A model generated the notes under the pieces. That model was given only the letters and a program-made list of their open reading frames with translations. It was not told the DNA's origin and did no database searches. From Bacteroidales bacterium (lineage in GTDB: Bacteria; Bacteroidota; Bacteroidia; Bacteroidales; VadinHA17): a stretch of DNA of 64,000 nucleotides. The stretch spans positions 1 through 64,000 of the forward strand of contig JALONT010000014.1 of NCBI GenBank assembly GCA_025454795.1, written 5' to 3'. Made by a program: the position numbers and the translations under genes. Positions 28,227 to 37,890 of the stretch are shown one piece after another (within the stretch, counting starts at the first letter, position 1; every line of letters begins with the position of its first letter).

Positions 28227-29146
28227 TTCAAAGCTCCTTTCATTTTTATAACCCTTAGAAAAATCGTTTCCAGGTCTTCCTCTTCAACCTTAAGAAGGGA
28301 AGGGGCAAAACCTGATTGTACAAGAAGGACCGAAATATTTTCGGGTTCTGTAAGTGAATCTTTTCCTGTAACCTCAAGGATGCCTTCTTCTGTTAAGGTA
28401 ACAAGATAACCTCTGTTTTCAAGGAGGTTTCCGGCTCTGTTAATATCATTTGTTTTTACCTGAAGGTAATGTTTTCTTAATCTCTCCATTTCGTTAACAG
28501 ATAACTCCTGTAAAAGAGTGCCTTCATGTATGATTCCGATCCGTGTCGCAAATTTTGAGATCTCTCCAAGTATATGACTTGAAATAAAAATAGTAACTCC
28601 CTTATTCATAGCGAGATCTTTGAGCATCTCGCGTATTTCAAATATTCCTGCCGGATCAAGCCCGTTTGCAGGTTCATCAAGAATCAATATATCCGGATCA
28701 TGGATCAGGGCTTTAGCAAGACCCAGTCTCTGCGCATTCCCGAGTGAAAGGTTTTTTGCAACTACTTCACTGTAATTGCCAAGCTTGAGTTTCTCAATTA
28801 TGGTTTCAACCGATTTTTTGTCATCAATTAATCTTAGCCGTCTGATTATCTCAAGGTTTTCCCTTACGGTAAGATCAGGATATGAGTAGGGTACTTCTAC
28901 AAGGTAACCTGTATTTTTCCACATTCCGGGATTCCCGGGGTTCACCTTTATACCATTCAGATAAGATACTCCGGATGTCGGACTTATTAATCCCAGGAGC
29001 ATTCTGATTGTGGTTGTCTTTCCGGCCCCGTTAAGACCCAGGAAACCATAGATCTCACCTTTCAGCAAGTGGATTGAAACATTATCAACTGCTTTTAGTC
29101 TCCTGTAATGTTTAGAAACATTTTCTGTTCTGATTACAGTATCCAT
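28223..29146 (-). CDS. ABC transporter ATP-binding protein
   Basis: 307 residues. Walker A GLNGAGKT (37-44), ABC signature LSLGNAQRLGLAKAL, Walker B LILDEPANGLDP and a switch His in FISSHILGE are present. The C-terminal ~90 residues are the extra domain of the BcrA/NatA group. First gene of a two-gene exporter operon with the ABC-2 permease. Confidence 0.92.
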   Translation of the reverse strand: MDTVIRTENVSKHYRRLKAVDNVSIHLLKGEIYGFLGLNGAGKTTTIRMLLGLISPTSGVSYLNGIKVNPGNPGMWKNTGYLVEVPYSYPDLTVRENLEIIRRLRLIDDKKSVETIIEKLKLGNYSEVVAKNLSLGNAQRLGLAKALIHDPDILILDEPANGLDPAGIFEIREMLKDLAMNKGVTIFISSHILGEISKFATRIGIIHEGTLLQELSVNEMERLRKHYLQVKTNDINRAGNLLENRGYLVTLTEEGILEVTGKDSLTEPENISVLLVQSGFAPSLLKVEEEDLETIFLRVIKMKGALK

Positions 29147-29177
29147 TATTTAATAATTAAACCTGTTGTCCCTTTCG

Positions 29178-29576
29178 TTATTTCTTCAATAAATCACGGA
29201 TCTCGGTCAGAAGTATTTCCTCTTTTGGTACAGCCGGAGGAGCTGATGGCGCAGCTTCTTCCTTCTTCTTGGCTGCATTAATGGCTTTAATAAGCATAAA
29301 TACAGCAAATGCGACGATTATAAAATCAAAAGTCACCTGGAGAAAATTACCATAGTTCCAGGTTACAGCAGGAGAAACATCAGTGGCTGCTTTCATTACA
29401 AGCTTCAGATCTGTAAAATTAACGCCGCCAAGCAGAAGTCCCAGCGGAGGCATAATAATGTCAGCAACAACAGAAGATACTATTTTACCGAAGGCAGCGC
29501 CGATAATGATACCGACAGCCATATCGACAACGTTGCCTTTCATTGCGAAGGATTTAAATTCATCTACTAGTTTCAT
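29178..29576 (-). CDS. mscL: Large-conductance mechanosensitive channel
   Basis: 132 residues, normal length. The N-terminal helix and first pore helix read [24 protein letters not shown]; the second membrane helix is [17 protein letters not shown], followed by the cytoplasmic bundle [15 protein letters not shown]. It opens under membrane tension to release solutes during hypo-osmotic shock. It stands just upstream of the ABC operon on the same strand and may have its own promoter. Confidence 0.97.
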   Translation of the reverse strand: MKLVDEFKSFAMKGNVVDMAVGIIIGAAFGKIVSSVVADIIMPPLGLLLGGVNFTDLKLVMKAATDVSPAVTWNYGNFLQVTFDFIIVAFAVFMLIKAINAAKKKEEAAPSAPPAVPKEEILLTEIRDLLKK

Positions 29577-29615
29577 AAGATCCTGTTTTAGTTAATGATA
29601 ATTAGTTAATAGTAA

Positions 29616-30578
29616 TTAGAATTTATATGAGAAACCAACTCCTAATATTTCCTTGAACTGAATTTTTGATTTTACTAATTCATCTGCTTCAGTTGTTCCG
29701 TCATTATTTCTGTCAAATGAGACACTGATATTATCGTCATAGATAAGATGAGTATTGAAATTAACTGTAATAAATTTATTCACTTTCATTAAGATTAAAT
29801 TTTCCCAGTTAATATCAATATTCTGAGGATTTTCAGCGTAGTTTGAAAAGAGGTCGATCTTTGTTGTAAAGACAATATTCTTCATAAACTCACCTTTGAA
29901 ATCACCTTTAGAATAGATAGCCCTGAGATATCCTCCCATTTCACTTTTAGATTTTGCCCCATGTGCTACACCAAATGCTCCGTCAGGCAGATTGTAAAGA
30001 TCAGGATCGGTAACAAAAGTAAATTTAGCTGTGAGGGGTGCTATGAATGCGCTGAAATATGCATTCGGTTTATAATCGAGACCTAATGCTATAAGAAGAT
30101 ATGCCGGAGCAAAAAGATCAGAAATCTTATTTTTAGTTGTTGCATCAATGTAGTTATAACCTGGCTGCATCTGGGTTTTAAAGTTCAGAAGGGCGGCATA
30201 AAAGACGTTGGAGAATGCCTGTCTGCCGTATTTAGATAGGAAATCGACTTTATCATCTGTTTTTCTGTAACCCGTTGCTCCCTGTTTCAATAGTCCATAG
30301 CCAAGATCAAGAGAATTATCCCACCGTGATTTACCTTTTTTAAGGTTAGCAAAAACGCTGAACATCCCATTGATTGCTACAGAATTTTGACCACCGGCAG
30401 CCCAGTTTGTAAGAGACGTTTGTGCAAGGTTGACTGCAAAAATGCCTCCTTTTTTCCAACCCTGGGTAGTGTCTGCCGAAAGGGTGCGAAGATTTTTTTC
30501 ACCTTCAGTGACCTGACCTGTGGTTATGACGCTAAAGATTGATAATAAGACAATTGTAATGATAAATTTTCTTCTCAT
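29616..30578 (-). CDS. DUF3078 outer-membrane protein
   Basis: 320 residues with signal peptide, then WKKGGIFAVNLAQTSLTNWA, the DUF3078 signature. Alternating beta strands and a C-terminal aromatic (GVGFSYKF) indicate an outer-membrane barrel. The family is almost confined to Bacteroidota and has no known transport substrate. Monocistronic, divergent from the HerA-like gene. Confidence 0.87.
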   Translation of the reverse strand: MRRKFIITIVLLSIFSVITTGQVTEGEKNLRTLSADTTQGWKKGGIFAVNLAQTSLTNWAAGGQNSVAINGMFSVFANLKKGKSRWDNSLDLGYGLLKQGATGYRKTDDKVDFLSKYGRQAFSNVFYAALLNFKTQMQPGYNYIDATTKNKISDLFAPAYLLIALGLDYKPNAYFSAFIAPLTAKFTFVTDPDLYNLPDGAFGVAHGAKSKSEMGGYLRAIYSKGDFKGEFMKNIVFTTKIDLFSNYAENPQNIDINWENLILMKVNKFITVNFNTHLIYDDNISVSFDRNNDGTTEADELVKSKIQFKEILGVGFSYKF

Positions 30579-30780
30579 AATATTGAAAATTTAAAGTTTA
30601 GGAGTCATGTAATAATCAAAGCTATCACTTTCTACTTCTTTGATCAGGAGTCAAAAACAAACAAATTCCTGAACAGATTCCGGTTAATTATACCAAATAT
30701 AAATACTATTTTCGGATTTCTAAATTATCAACTAAATTGCATCAAAGGAGAAATCAGATATTATCTAAATAGTTCAGACA

Positions 30781-32337
30781 ATGGAAAGGAAAGAAGCATT
30801 TTCGATGCATATTAATGAAGGTTACTTATGCAAAGGCGACAGTATTATCCTGGGCGGTGCTATCCTCGACGGAGAGCCGGTAACCGGTGCTCAGGTAAAG
30901 GTTCCGTTGAAAACTATGAACAGGCATGGACTGATTGCCGGAGCAACAGGAACAGGAAAAACAAAAACACTTCAGGTAATCTCGGAACAACTTTCAGAAA
31001 AAGGTGTTCCGGTTCTGCTTATGGACGTAAAAGGCGACCTCAGCGGCATTGCAATGCCCGGGGTGGAAAAACCATTTATAACAGAACGTCATGCTAAAAT
31101 AGGAATTCCTTATTCTGTTAAAGGGTGCCCGGTTGAGTTATTGTCTTTGTCGAAGCAGGATGGAGTAAGGATGCGTGCAACTGTTTCAGAGTTTGGACCT
31201 GTGCTTCTGTCACGGATACTTGATCTGAATGAAACCCAGGGAAGTGTCCTCTCAATCCTGTTCAAATATTGTGATGATCACCAGATGCCTTTGCTTGATC
31301 TTAAAGACCTGAAAAAAGTGATCCAGTATATTACTGAAGAGGGGAAAGAAGAGCTTGACAGGGAATACGGCAAAATATCTCCTGCTACTACAGGGATAAT
31401 TCTCCGCAAGTCGATGGAGCTTGAGCAGCAGGATGCAGACCTTTTCTTTGGAGAATTATCATTCGGAATCAATGACCTGATGAGACGCGACCGAAACGGG
31501 AACGGATATATAAATATTATCAGACTTACCGACATCCAGGATAAGCCGAAGCTTTTCTCAACATTCATGCTCTGCCTGCTGGCCGAAGTTTATGATATGA
31601 TGCCTGAAAAAGGTGATGTTGAAAAACCTGAGCTTGTCATATTTATTGATGAAGCCCATCTGATTTTTAATCAGGCAAGCAAAGCACTTCTGAATGAAAT
31701 CGAGACAATTGTCAAGCTTATCAGGTCAAAAGGCGTTGGGATATTCTTTGTGACACAGAATCCGATGGATGTCCCCAATGAAGTTCTTGCCCAGCTTGGG
31801 CTGAAAGTTCAGCATGCACTAAGGGCTTTTACTGCTATAGACAGAAAAGCAATTAAACTTACTGCGGAGAATTTTCCTTTATCAGACTATTACAAAACGG
31901 ATGAGACACTAACAGCTCTTGGGATAGGAGAAGCCCTGGTGACAGCGCTGAATGAAAAGGGAATACCAACACCTCTTGCCGCAACAATGATGCGGGCCCC
32001 GATGAGCAGGATGGATGTACTTACACCCGACGAAATTTCATCAATAAACAGGAGCTCAGAACTTGTCAGCAAGTACAACCAGACGATCGACCGTGAAAGT
32101 GCCTATGAGATCCTTGGGAAGAAGATTGAACAAATCGAAAAAGAGAAGGCTGATGAAGCGGCCAGGGTTGAGTGGGAGAAAAGGAGAGGTGGTGAGTGGG
32201 GGAGACCTGCTCCAGGAACATCCCGAAGAACTTCATATCCAAAAACAAGAAGATCTTCTGCCAGCCCCGTTGTAAAAGTTCTTACAAGTGCAACATTTAT
32301 CCGCGGGATGCTTGGGATACTTAAGAAAGTTATGTAA
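30781..32337 (+). CDS. HerA-like ATPase (DUF853)
   Basis: 518 residues. Walker A GATGTGKT (residues 54-61) follows the pattern VPLKTMNRHGLIA; Walker B is VIFIDEAHLIF, and an arginine-finger region NPMDVPNEVLAQLG follows. DUF853 proteins are FtsK/HerA superfamily ATPases that probably translocate DNA. A basic, low-complexity tail (about 455-500) is typical. No NurA or defence partner is nearby, so it is likely a housekeeping copy. It converges with the next gene at a 4-bp gap. Confidence 0.85.
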   Translation: MERKEAFSMHINEGYLCKGDSIILGGAILDGEPVTGAQVKVPLKTMNRHGLIAGATGTGKTKTLQVISEQLSEKGVPVLLMDVKGDLSGIAMPGVEKPFITERHAKIGIPYSVKGCPVELLSLSKQDGVRMRATVSEFGPVLLSRILDLNETQGSVLSILFKYCDDHQMPLLDLKDLKKVIQYITEEGKEELDREYGKISPATTGIILRKSMELEQQDADLFFGELSFGINDLMRRDRNGNGYINIIRLTDIQDKPKLFSTFMLCLLAEVYDMMPEKGDVEKPELVIFIDEAHLIFNQASKALLNEIETIVKLIRSKGVGIFFVTQNPMDVPNEVLAQLGLKVQHALRAFTAIDRKAIKLTAENFPLSDYYKTDETLTALGIGEALVTALNEKGIPTPLAATMMRAPMSRMDVLTPDEISSINRSSELVSKYNQTIDRESAYEILGKKIEQIEKEKADEAARVEWEKRRGGEWGRPAPGTSRRTSYPKTRRSSASPVVKVLTSATFIRGMLGILKKVM

Positions 32338-32341
32338 GGAC

Positions 32342-32764
32342 TTAACGTTTTACCTTAACGCTGTCGACCAGATAGGGTGAATCGCCTCTCCAGAATACAG
32401 GTGCCTTTTTCTGTTTATAATGAACAATGATCATGCTTCCCTGAAGAGTATCAAACTGCCTTACAATTGATTTATTAGTAACGGTAAAAAGAAACTTTTC
32501 TGAAGCCAGGGCAATATCCCTTGTACTCGCTACACTGCTAAGTATCATTTCCCCTTCATAAGTTTTGAAGATTACACCTTTGCTGGAAAATTTCTGTAAT
32601 AGTCCGGCTCTGTAACCTTCACTATATGTGAAAAAGAATTTCAAGTAAATAAGGCCACAGAGAAAGATCACGAACAGCCAGATGATCCATTTGAATACTC
32701 TTTTTGTCTTCCTGACCATCCTGGTCCAGCCTTCAGATTTTTGTGATGACATTTTCGGATTCAT
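32342..32764 (-). CDS. Small membrane-anchored protein of unknown function
   Basis: About 140 residues. One hydrophobic segment (FKWIIWLFVIFLCGLIYLKF) precedes a soluble beta-rich domain (KGVIFKTYEGEMILSS, FLFTVTNKSIVRQF). Similar Bacteroidota proteins have been labelled '6-phosphogluconate dehydrogenase' in databases, but nothing here supports an enzyme. The start MNPKMSSQ at 32,764 avoids overlap with the upstream methyltransferase gene (ends 32,784); a longer frame from 32,812 would overlap it. Confidence 0.7.
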   Translation of the reverse strand: MNPKMSSQKSEGWTRMVRKTKRVFKWIIWLFVIFLCGLIYLKFFFTYSEGYRAGLLQKFSSKGVIFKTYEGEMILSSVASTRDIALASEKFLFTVTNKSIVRQFDTLQGSMIIVHYKQKKAPVFWRGDSPYLVDSVKVKR

Positions 32765-32783
32765 TTTCAGATTTTTTAATGGT

Positions 32784-33539
32784 TTATTTATTTGCAATAA
32801 CAAGCATCTCAAAATCTTCAGTCGTTAACCTGTCATTCCTGCTGAATGCTCCCAGCTTGCAGCCGAAAATCTGAGAATCCCTGAATCCTGCAGACTTCAG
32901 GAGCCATGTTATTTCTGAAGGGACATAATATCTCTCATCACATTTCAGTACTTTCTTTTTCCCTTTATCGTCTTTGGTTTCATAAACTGAATAGTCGCGG
33001 AATGTCATCAGATCGAAAGTATTATCAGACGACTTTCCCTTATCCGTTCCGCTGTTAACGAAATCCTTTACCGAATGAAAAAGCGGGAAGAGACCGTTAA
33101 GAGTGGTAAAGATGAATTTGCCCCCCGGTTTCAAAGATGAATATGCATTTTTAATAATAGAATAGTTCATTTCATCGGTTTCCATCAGCGGGAATGCACC
33201 TTCGCATATCATAATGGCCAGGTCGAAAGATGCGTTGAAATTGAATCTCCGTGCATCCCTGACAAAGAATTTTATTGTCAGACTTTCACTTTCAGCCAGG
33301 CTCTTTGCTCTGCCGATCATTGCAGGGGAGAGATCAATGCCGGTGACCCTGTAACCACGGCGGGCAAGCTCAAGTGAGTGCCGGCCGCTTCCGCAACCGA
33401 TATCAAGAATTGAAAGGGATTTATCAGAAAGGATCTCCTTTTCGATAAAATTTGTTTCTCCAGGGGTCCCTTCAGTAAAACTTTCCTTATCATAGTTTTC
33501 TGAATAATTTTCAAAGAGTTCTTCGTACCATTGTTTCAT
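32784..33539 (-). CDS. Class I SAM-dependent methyltransferase
   Basis: 251 residues. Motif I ILDIGCGSGR (44-53), an acidic ribose-binding residue in VTGIDLSPAM, motif II FDLAIMICEG and a motif III region LKPGGKFIFTTL are present. The substrate-binding insertion (FPLFHSVKDF onwards) does not identify the acceptor. Cytoplasmic. Same strand as, and just upstream of, the small membrane protein gene. Confidence 0.88.
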   Translation of the reverse strand: MKQWYEELFENYSENYDKESFTEGTPGETNFIEKEILSDKSLSILDIGCGSGRHSLELARRGYRVTGIDLSPAMIGRAKSLAESESLTIKFFVRDARRFNFNASFDLAIMICEGAFPLMETDEMNYSIIKNAYSSLKPGGKFIFTTLNGLFPLFHSVKDFVNSGTDKGKSSDNTFDLMTFRDYSVYETKDDKGKKKVLKCDERYYVPSEITWLLKSAGFRDSQIFGCKLGAFSRNDRLTTEDFEMLVIANK

Positions 33540-33689
33540 GGATGAGTTTAACCATTAATGTTAATAAACAAAATAGATCTATAAAGGTACAATTTATTAA
33601 TCACCTTCAGTGATCCCTGTCCTTGAAGCATACGTAATAAGAATCTTTTCCGACATTTTAAATTAAGATTATTTCTTGGAGAAACTTAA

Positions 33690-33745
33690 TGCCTTTGAGA
33701 CTTAGTGGCAAAAATTCAAATGCCGCAAAGACTCTAAGACATGAA
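33690..33745. repeat. Interspersed imperfect inverted repeat
   Basis: CTTTGAGACTTAGTGGCA and, facing it, TGCCGCAAAGACTCTAAG form an imperfect palindrome. Related copies are at 41,463-41,534 and 13,890-13,917. Otherwise the 33,540-33,779 gap holds nothing recognisable. Confidence 0.5.
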
Positions 33746-33779
33746 AGATCACAAAGAATTCAGTAAATAAACTTAAATT

Positions 33780-34517
33780 TCATTTTTGATCATCATAAAC
33801 TTCACGGGAGTACTTATTATACCAATAAAACGAGACATCAGCATATGAGTAATTTTCTGTTTTGAAAAGCTTTGTATTGAAGAATTTTTTTTCTGATATC
33901 ATTTTTATTTCGTCTGTGCTTTTCCAGAATCCTGTGTTATAGGCTGTTGCCAGGAATATTATTTTTGATTTTTCATCCGGCCACTCTTTTCCAAAATATG
34001 CGTCGCAGATCTTAAAAAAAGCGATGATATAATTCAATTCAGTTTTTGGATTCTCAAGATCAGTAATTATAGCTGCACGGTAGCGTCTTTCGTCTTTATA
34101 TGCAGACCTTTTCTTAAACAGGTGTTTTGCTTTTGTACCCATTACCGTATTCGCTTCAGTGCGGATCTTTTCGGCGAATGATGGTTTGATCTGGAATACA
34201 CCCACTGAGAAATCGGCATAGTCATCACCAAGATTCCGGTAAAGGGTTTTCAGAAGTGTAATTTCCATCTTGTCGCGAAGCGCCCAATAGCGGACCAATT
34301 CAGGAAAGACAACTGCAATTGCCTCATAATAAGGAATACCGTAGTCAGCCAATACAGGTTTTATCCAGCTATTATTCTCTTCAACGAAAGTCATTGCTTT
34401 TTGCCAGTCACTGCCAAAGATCTCCCTGTAATTTAAAGGCTGGGCAGGACTATTGCCTGTTGCAATGGCAAAAAGAAAAAGGACTGGAATTATTCTTGCT
34501 GCCTTACTGCAGATCAT
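33780..34517 (-). CDS. Secreted lysozyme-like (lytic transglycosylase-type) protein
   Basis: 245 residues from MICSKAARIIP. A longer frame to 34,643 would translate a hairpin repeat (34,561-34,640) and is rejected. Signal peptide to about GNSPAQ. The SLT-like pattern is visible: a Glu in AVVFPELVRYW as possible catalytic acid, then SVGVFQIKPSFAEKI (compare GxxQ(I/M)xPxTA) and ATAYNTGFW (compare AYNAG). Such proteins cleave peptidoglycan in the periplasm. The assignment rests on motif order, not on close family identity. Confidence 0.6.
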   Translation of the reverse strand: MICSKAARIIPVLFLFAIATGNSPAQPLNYREIFGSDWQKAMTFVEENNSWIKPVLADYGIPYYEAIAVVFPELVRYWALRDKMEITLLKTLYRNLGDDYADFSVGVFQIKPSFAEKIRTEANTVMGTKAKHLFKKRSAYKDERRYRAAIITDLENPKTELNYIIAFFKICDAYFGKEWPDEKSKIIFLATAYNTGFWKSTDEIKMISEKKFFNTKLFKTENYSYADVSFYWYNKYSREVYDDQK

Positions 34518-34560
34518 TCCGGTTAAGATTATTCCGCGAAGTAACAAATGATAGTTTAAA

Positions 34561-34640
34561 TTATTGCGGATTGCGGATTTTTGATTGCGGATTGAGAAAC
34601 AAATACAATCCGAAATCCGAGATCCGAAATCCGAAATGAT
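34561..34640. repeat. Hairpin of GATTGCGGATT / AATCCGAAATCCG repeats
   Basis: Tandem words ATTGCGGATT on one side and ATCCGAAATCCG on the other can pair into a long imperfect stem. Repeats of this kind are scattered in environmental Bacteroidota genomes and give spurious ISDFG-type peptides when translated. Between two minus-strand genes; function unknown. Confidence 0.6.
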
Positions 34641-34672
34641 CATAATAGATACATAATAGGTTTTACTTTACG

Positions 34673-35719
34673 CTAGAATGGTATTTTACACTGCATCATT
34701 GAATTCTTCTTTGGAGAATAATACATATATGCCAGGTATACCTGACTGCCAACCTTTATAAGATGTGGATTGAACAGATCGGTAAGTGTTTTTTTATCGC
34801 TGAATGTGATGGTACCATAATTGTAAATTGCATATTTATTATTTGCAGTATTCAAAAAGATGTTCGGGGTCAGGAAATGCTCAGGTTTCAGATTAATTAA
34901 AGTCTTTCCCATGAAGTCATTAATTTTACTTCCGGCAACTATTAAAATGTCGTCATATTTAATTCTTCCGTTAATGGTACCTGATAGAAATCCCGTAGAT
35001 GGATCGATGTTATTTGGGATATTTGTTATTATTTTTGGCATCATCGCCTCAGGTCCGCCGGCCTCCATCATTTGTTGCTGCATAAGCTGCGAATATTGCA
35101 TTGCAAGATCCATTTTCTCCTGCTCGGTTTTTGCATTCTCTATTGCTTTATCCATTTTTTCCCCCTCAGCTTCAGATATAGGGATATTTTCTATCACAAG
35201 TGCTGCGAATTTGTCTTTCGATAATGTTACCGTGAAACTGCTTATCTGAGCATACGGGCCATAGGTTTTTCCTCCGAATGTTATAAGGTATTTATCGCCC
35301 GATTTGCTGATATAATTTTTATACCGCAATACCATTGCATCCATGTCTTTCCCGTTATCACCAGAATCAACAAACCCTGCAAGCCGGGGATCTCCTGCCT
35401 TTATCGGACCGGTGATTGTCCCATCTCTGACTATATAATAATCCCCTGACATTTTATCCTGAAGCAGCAGAGATCCATCGTCCATCGTGCTGATATTCAT
35501 TTCTTTATAATCAAGCTTAAGTTTTCCGCTGAATCCAACCAATTGCTCGGCATCAGGACATGCGCAAGAGGGTTCAGGATCTGTGCTTCCTCCTTTTTTT
35601 GTTCCGAAAAGCTCATCCTTCATTGAGCCAGCTACTTTCTTGAGCAGGTCCCCTTGTGCATTTAATGAAGAAGTTGAAAATGCAAATATTAACAGCAGAA
35701 AAAATAATGATTTTTTCAT
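34673..35719 (-). CDS. Hypothetical secreted protein
   Basis: 348 residues with a clear signal peptide (FFLLLIFAFSTSSLNAQ). The mature part has a Cys-x-Cys cluster (SCACPD) near its start, repeated beta motifs around GDYYIVRDGTITGPIKAG and ITFGGKTYGPYAQISS (possibly a repeated propeller-like unit), and a helical Glu/Lys/Gln-rich segment near 195-225. No family is recognised. Periplasmic or surface location is likely. Confidence 0.65.
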   Translation of the reverse strand: MKKSLFFLLLIFAFSTSSLNAQGDLLKKVAGSMKDELFGTKKGGSTDPEPSCACPDAEQLVGFSGKLKLDYKEMNISTMDDGSLLLQDKMSGDYYIVRDGTITGPIKAGDPRLAGFVDSGDNGKDMDAMVLRYKNYISKSGDKYLITFGGKTYGPYAQISSFTVTLSKDKFAALVIENIPISEAEGEKMDKAIENAKTEQEKMDLAMQYSQLMQQQMMEAGGPEAMMPKIITNIPNNIDPSTGFLSGTINGRIKYDDILIVAGSKINDFMGKTLINLKPEHFLTPNIFLNTANNKYAIYNYGTITFSDKKTLTDLFNPHLIKVGSQVYLAYMYYSPKKNSMMQCKIPF

Positions 35720-35746
35720 ATAGTAATAATTTTATTTGTAAAAGTA

Positions 35747-36463
35747 TTAAATTATATAATTGGAGGGTTTATTACTGAGAAGTTCCAGGTTCTTTCCAAA
35801 TGATGGTGAATCGTAAAGCGGATTAAATTCCGGATTCGGAATTATCTCCCCTGTCTCGTGATTAATATATCCTTTAACGAACCTGTTGGATAAACGATAA
35901 ACGATGTCGGCGTTTTCATTTCTGAAGGGAGGCGTTTCAGTAAGAACATTTTCAACTGAATATCCCTTTAATCCATATCTGTCGAGCTCTGCCGAATAGT
36001 GAGTAAAAATTCTGTCAGAAAAACAAAGAATTATCATATAATTACCGAATGATTTTCTGCCATTGTGTTTTATGAGCAGATCAAGCCTGTCGTCTGAAAC
36101 CGGTAATGCTGTCTTGTAAAATGAATCAGCAAACAGAAAGCCTTCTTTAATGATATTGCCGGCGTCTTGTTTCTCTTTGGTATAATGAATAAATATTCTT
36201 GAATTTTTATGATTTTCAAGCAGAAAACCAAGCGGTTTATCTTCAAAAAGCTTGTCGGTGAAAAATGAGCTGTAATGGCTTATTTTCCTCATCTCATGAA
36301 GAAGTTTCATCATCTCTTCAGCGCTCCAGCTCTTCTCTATACCTGAAAGACGCTTCACTGAGGATTCAATGAAAATGTTCTTTTTTGCAAGCTTAATATG
36401 CAGGAAAACAATATATCCGAGGAGCAGGGTGATGAAAATAAAAAACAGGATATCTGTTGCCAT
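35747..36463 (-). CDS. Hypothetical protein with N-terminal membrane helix
   Basis: About 238 residues from MATDILFFIF. One N-terminal helix is followed by a soluble domain. The stretch RIFIHYTKEKQDAGNIIKEG, then RKSFGNYMIILCFS, distantly recalls the H-x-T/I-x-x-x-G layout of ADP-ribosyltransferase-fold proteins, but this is a weak impression only. A start 51 bases upstream exists; the chosen one gives a standard membrane-anchor start. It follows a divergent gap before proB. Confidence 0.6.
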   Translation of the reverse strand: MATDILFFIFITLLLGYIVFLHIKLAKKNIFIESSVKRLSGIEKSWSAEEMMKLLHEMRKISHYSSFFTDKLFEDKPLGFLLENHKNSRIFIHYTKEKQDAGNIIKEGFLFADSFYKTALPVSDDRLDLLIKHNGRKSFGNYMIILCFSDRIFTHYSAELDRYGLKGYSVENVLTETPPFRNENADIVYRLSNRFVKGYINHETGEIIPNPEFNPLYDSPSFGKNLELLSNKPSNYII

Positions 36464-36704
36464 TTCACTTGAAAATAAGTTCAGCCGGAGACTATTATTA
36501 ATGGAGAAAAACAACCTTCAGCTGATATTGTTAAGTCAGGTCAGTTTAAAAGCGATTCGCAAGTTAATAAATTATAAAAACTTTTCAGTCATTTCTTTGA
36601 TCGGTTTTGCATAATAAACAGGATATGAAGAATATAGAGAATATAATCATCATGATACAGGTTAATTTTTAGATTAAAGAATTAACGAAATAATATTAAA
36701 GAAC

Positions 36705-36735
36705 TTTATTATATTCATAATTACTGTTATTTTTG
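36705..36735 (+). promoter_or_regulatory. Promoter of the proB-proA-acn-icd-gltA cluster
   Basis: TATTTTTG at 36,728-36,735 matches the Bacteroidota -7 consensus TAnnTTTG exactly, and TTTA at 36,705-36,708 (consensus TTTG) lies 19 bp upstream. The predicted transcription start is about 10 bp before the proB ATG at 36,753, so the leader is very short. Confidence 0.55.
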
Positions 36736-36752
36736 CATCATTTTAGTAAAAG

Positions 36753-37874
36753 ATGGGCACGAATAATAACAAATTAAAAAACATCAATCCGGAATTCAGA
36801 AGAGTTGCCATAAAGATTGGAAGCAATGTAATAACTCAGGGTGACGGCTCCCTGAATACTGGCAGGATGCTCCGTCTGGTTGAGGATATTGCAATTCTCA
36901 GCAAGAAGGGTATTGAGGTGATACTTATAACCTCCGGGGCAGTGGCTGCAGGAAGAAGTGAATTTTCTCCATCTAAACAAACGAGTGAAATATCCTTAAA
37001 ACAGATTTGGGCAGCAATAGGTCAGGTGAAACTGATGTCGAATTACCAGTTTCTGTTCGGGAAATACGGGATACAGGCAGGGCAACTTCTGGCAACAAAA
37101 GAGAGTTTCAGGGACAGACTTCATTATGTTTACATGAAGAATTGCATAACTGCCATGCTTGAAAATAATGTGTTGCCCATTGTAAATGAAAATGATACCA
37201 TCTCAATAACCGAACTTATGTTCACTGATAATGATGAGCTGTCGGGTATGATATCTTCAATGATGGACTGCGGTTCGCTGATAATGCTATCTAATGTTGA
37301 TGGTATCTATACTGGCATCCCGGGAAGGTCCGGATCAGAATTGATAAGAGTCATTGATGAAGAGTTCGAAGATCCGGGAAAGTACATTTCTTCTTCACAA
37401 TCTGGTTTCGGCAGAGGAGGGATGCTAACCAAATATTCAATAGCCAGAAAAATATCTTTGGAAGGAATCAGTGTTTATATCGCCAACGGGACACGTGATT
37501 CGGTAATCATAGATATCATCAGGGGAAAAGACGTGCCATGCACTCATTTCCCGGCATCCTCAAAGAAAAAGAACAGTGTAAAAAAATGGCTTGCACATTC
37601 AGATACTTTTGCGAAGGGTGCTGTATACATTAACAGGGGAGCGAAAGAAGCACTCCTTGATGACAACGCAACCAGCCTTCTGATGATAGGGGTAAGTAAA
37701 ATTGAAGGTTCTTTCAGAAAGGGAGATATTATCAGGATAAACGATGAAAAGGGCAAACAAGTAGGACTTGGGAAGGCACAATATGATTCTAAAAAGGCAG
37801 AACAATATTTGGGTGAAAAACGGAAAAAACCGCTGATACATTATGATTATATGGTGATTGATGAAAAGGGTTAA
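36753..37874 (+). CDS. proB: Glutamate 5-kinase
   Basis: 373 residues. First step of proline synthesis: glutamate + ATP to glutamyl-5-phosphate. The amino-acid kinase domain has KIGSNVIT, TSGAVAAGR and the NENDTISITELMFTDNDELS region; a C-terminal PUA domain starts near residue 275. Followed by proA with a 16-bp gap. Normal length for a PUA-containing ProB. Confidence 0.95.
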   Translation: MGTNNNKLKNINPEFRRVAIKIGSNVITQGDGSLNTGRMLRLVEDIAILSKKGIEVILITSGAVAAGRSEFSPSKQTSEISLKQIWAAIGQVKLMSNYQFLFGKYGIQAGQLLATKESFRDRLHYVYMKNCITAMLENNVLPIVNENDTISITELMFTDNDELSGMISSMMDCGSLIMLSNVDGIYTGIPGRSGSELIRVIDEEFEDPGKYISSSQSGFGRGGMLTKYSIARKISLEGISVYIANGTRDSVIIDIIRGKDVPCTHFPASSKKKNSVKKWLAHSDTFAKGAVYINRGAKEALLDDNATSLLMIGVSKIEGSFRKGDIIRINDEKGKQVGLGKAQYDSKKAEQYLGEKRKKPLIHYDYMVIDEKG

Positions 37875-37890
37875 AGCTGAATTTTAAAAC

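Noticed and set aside
30781-32337. HerA-NurA or HerA-based defence system
   Set aside because: No NurA, SIR2 or other effector gene is adjacent; the DUF853 type is widespread as a single housekeeping gene.
34518-34643. 42-residue N-terminal extension of the lysozyme-like protein
   Set aside because: It translates a dispersed hairpin repeat; a proper signal peptide begins at the internal Met.
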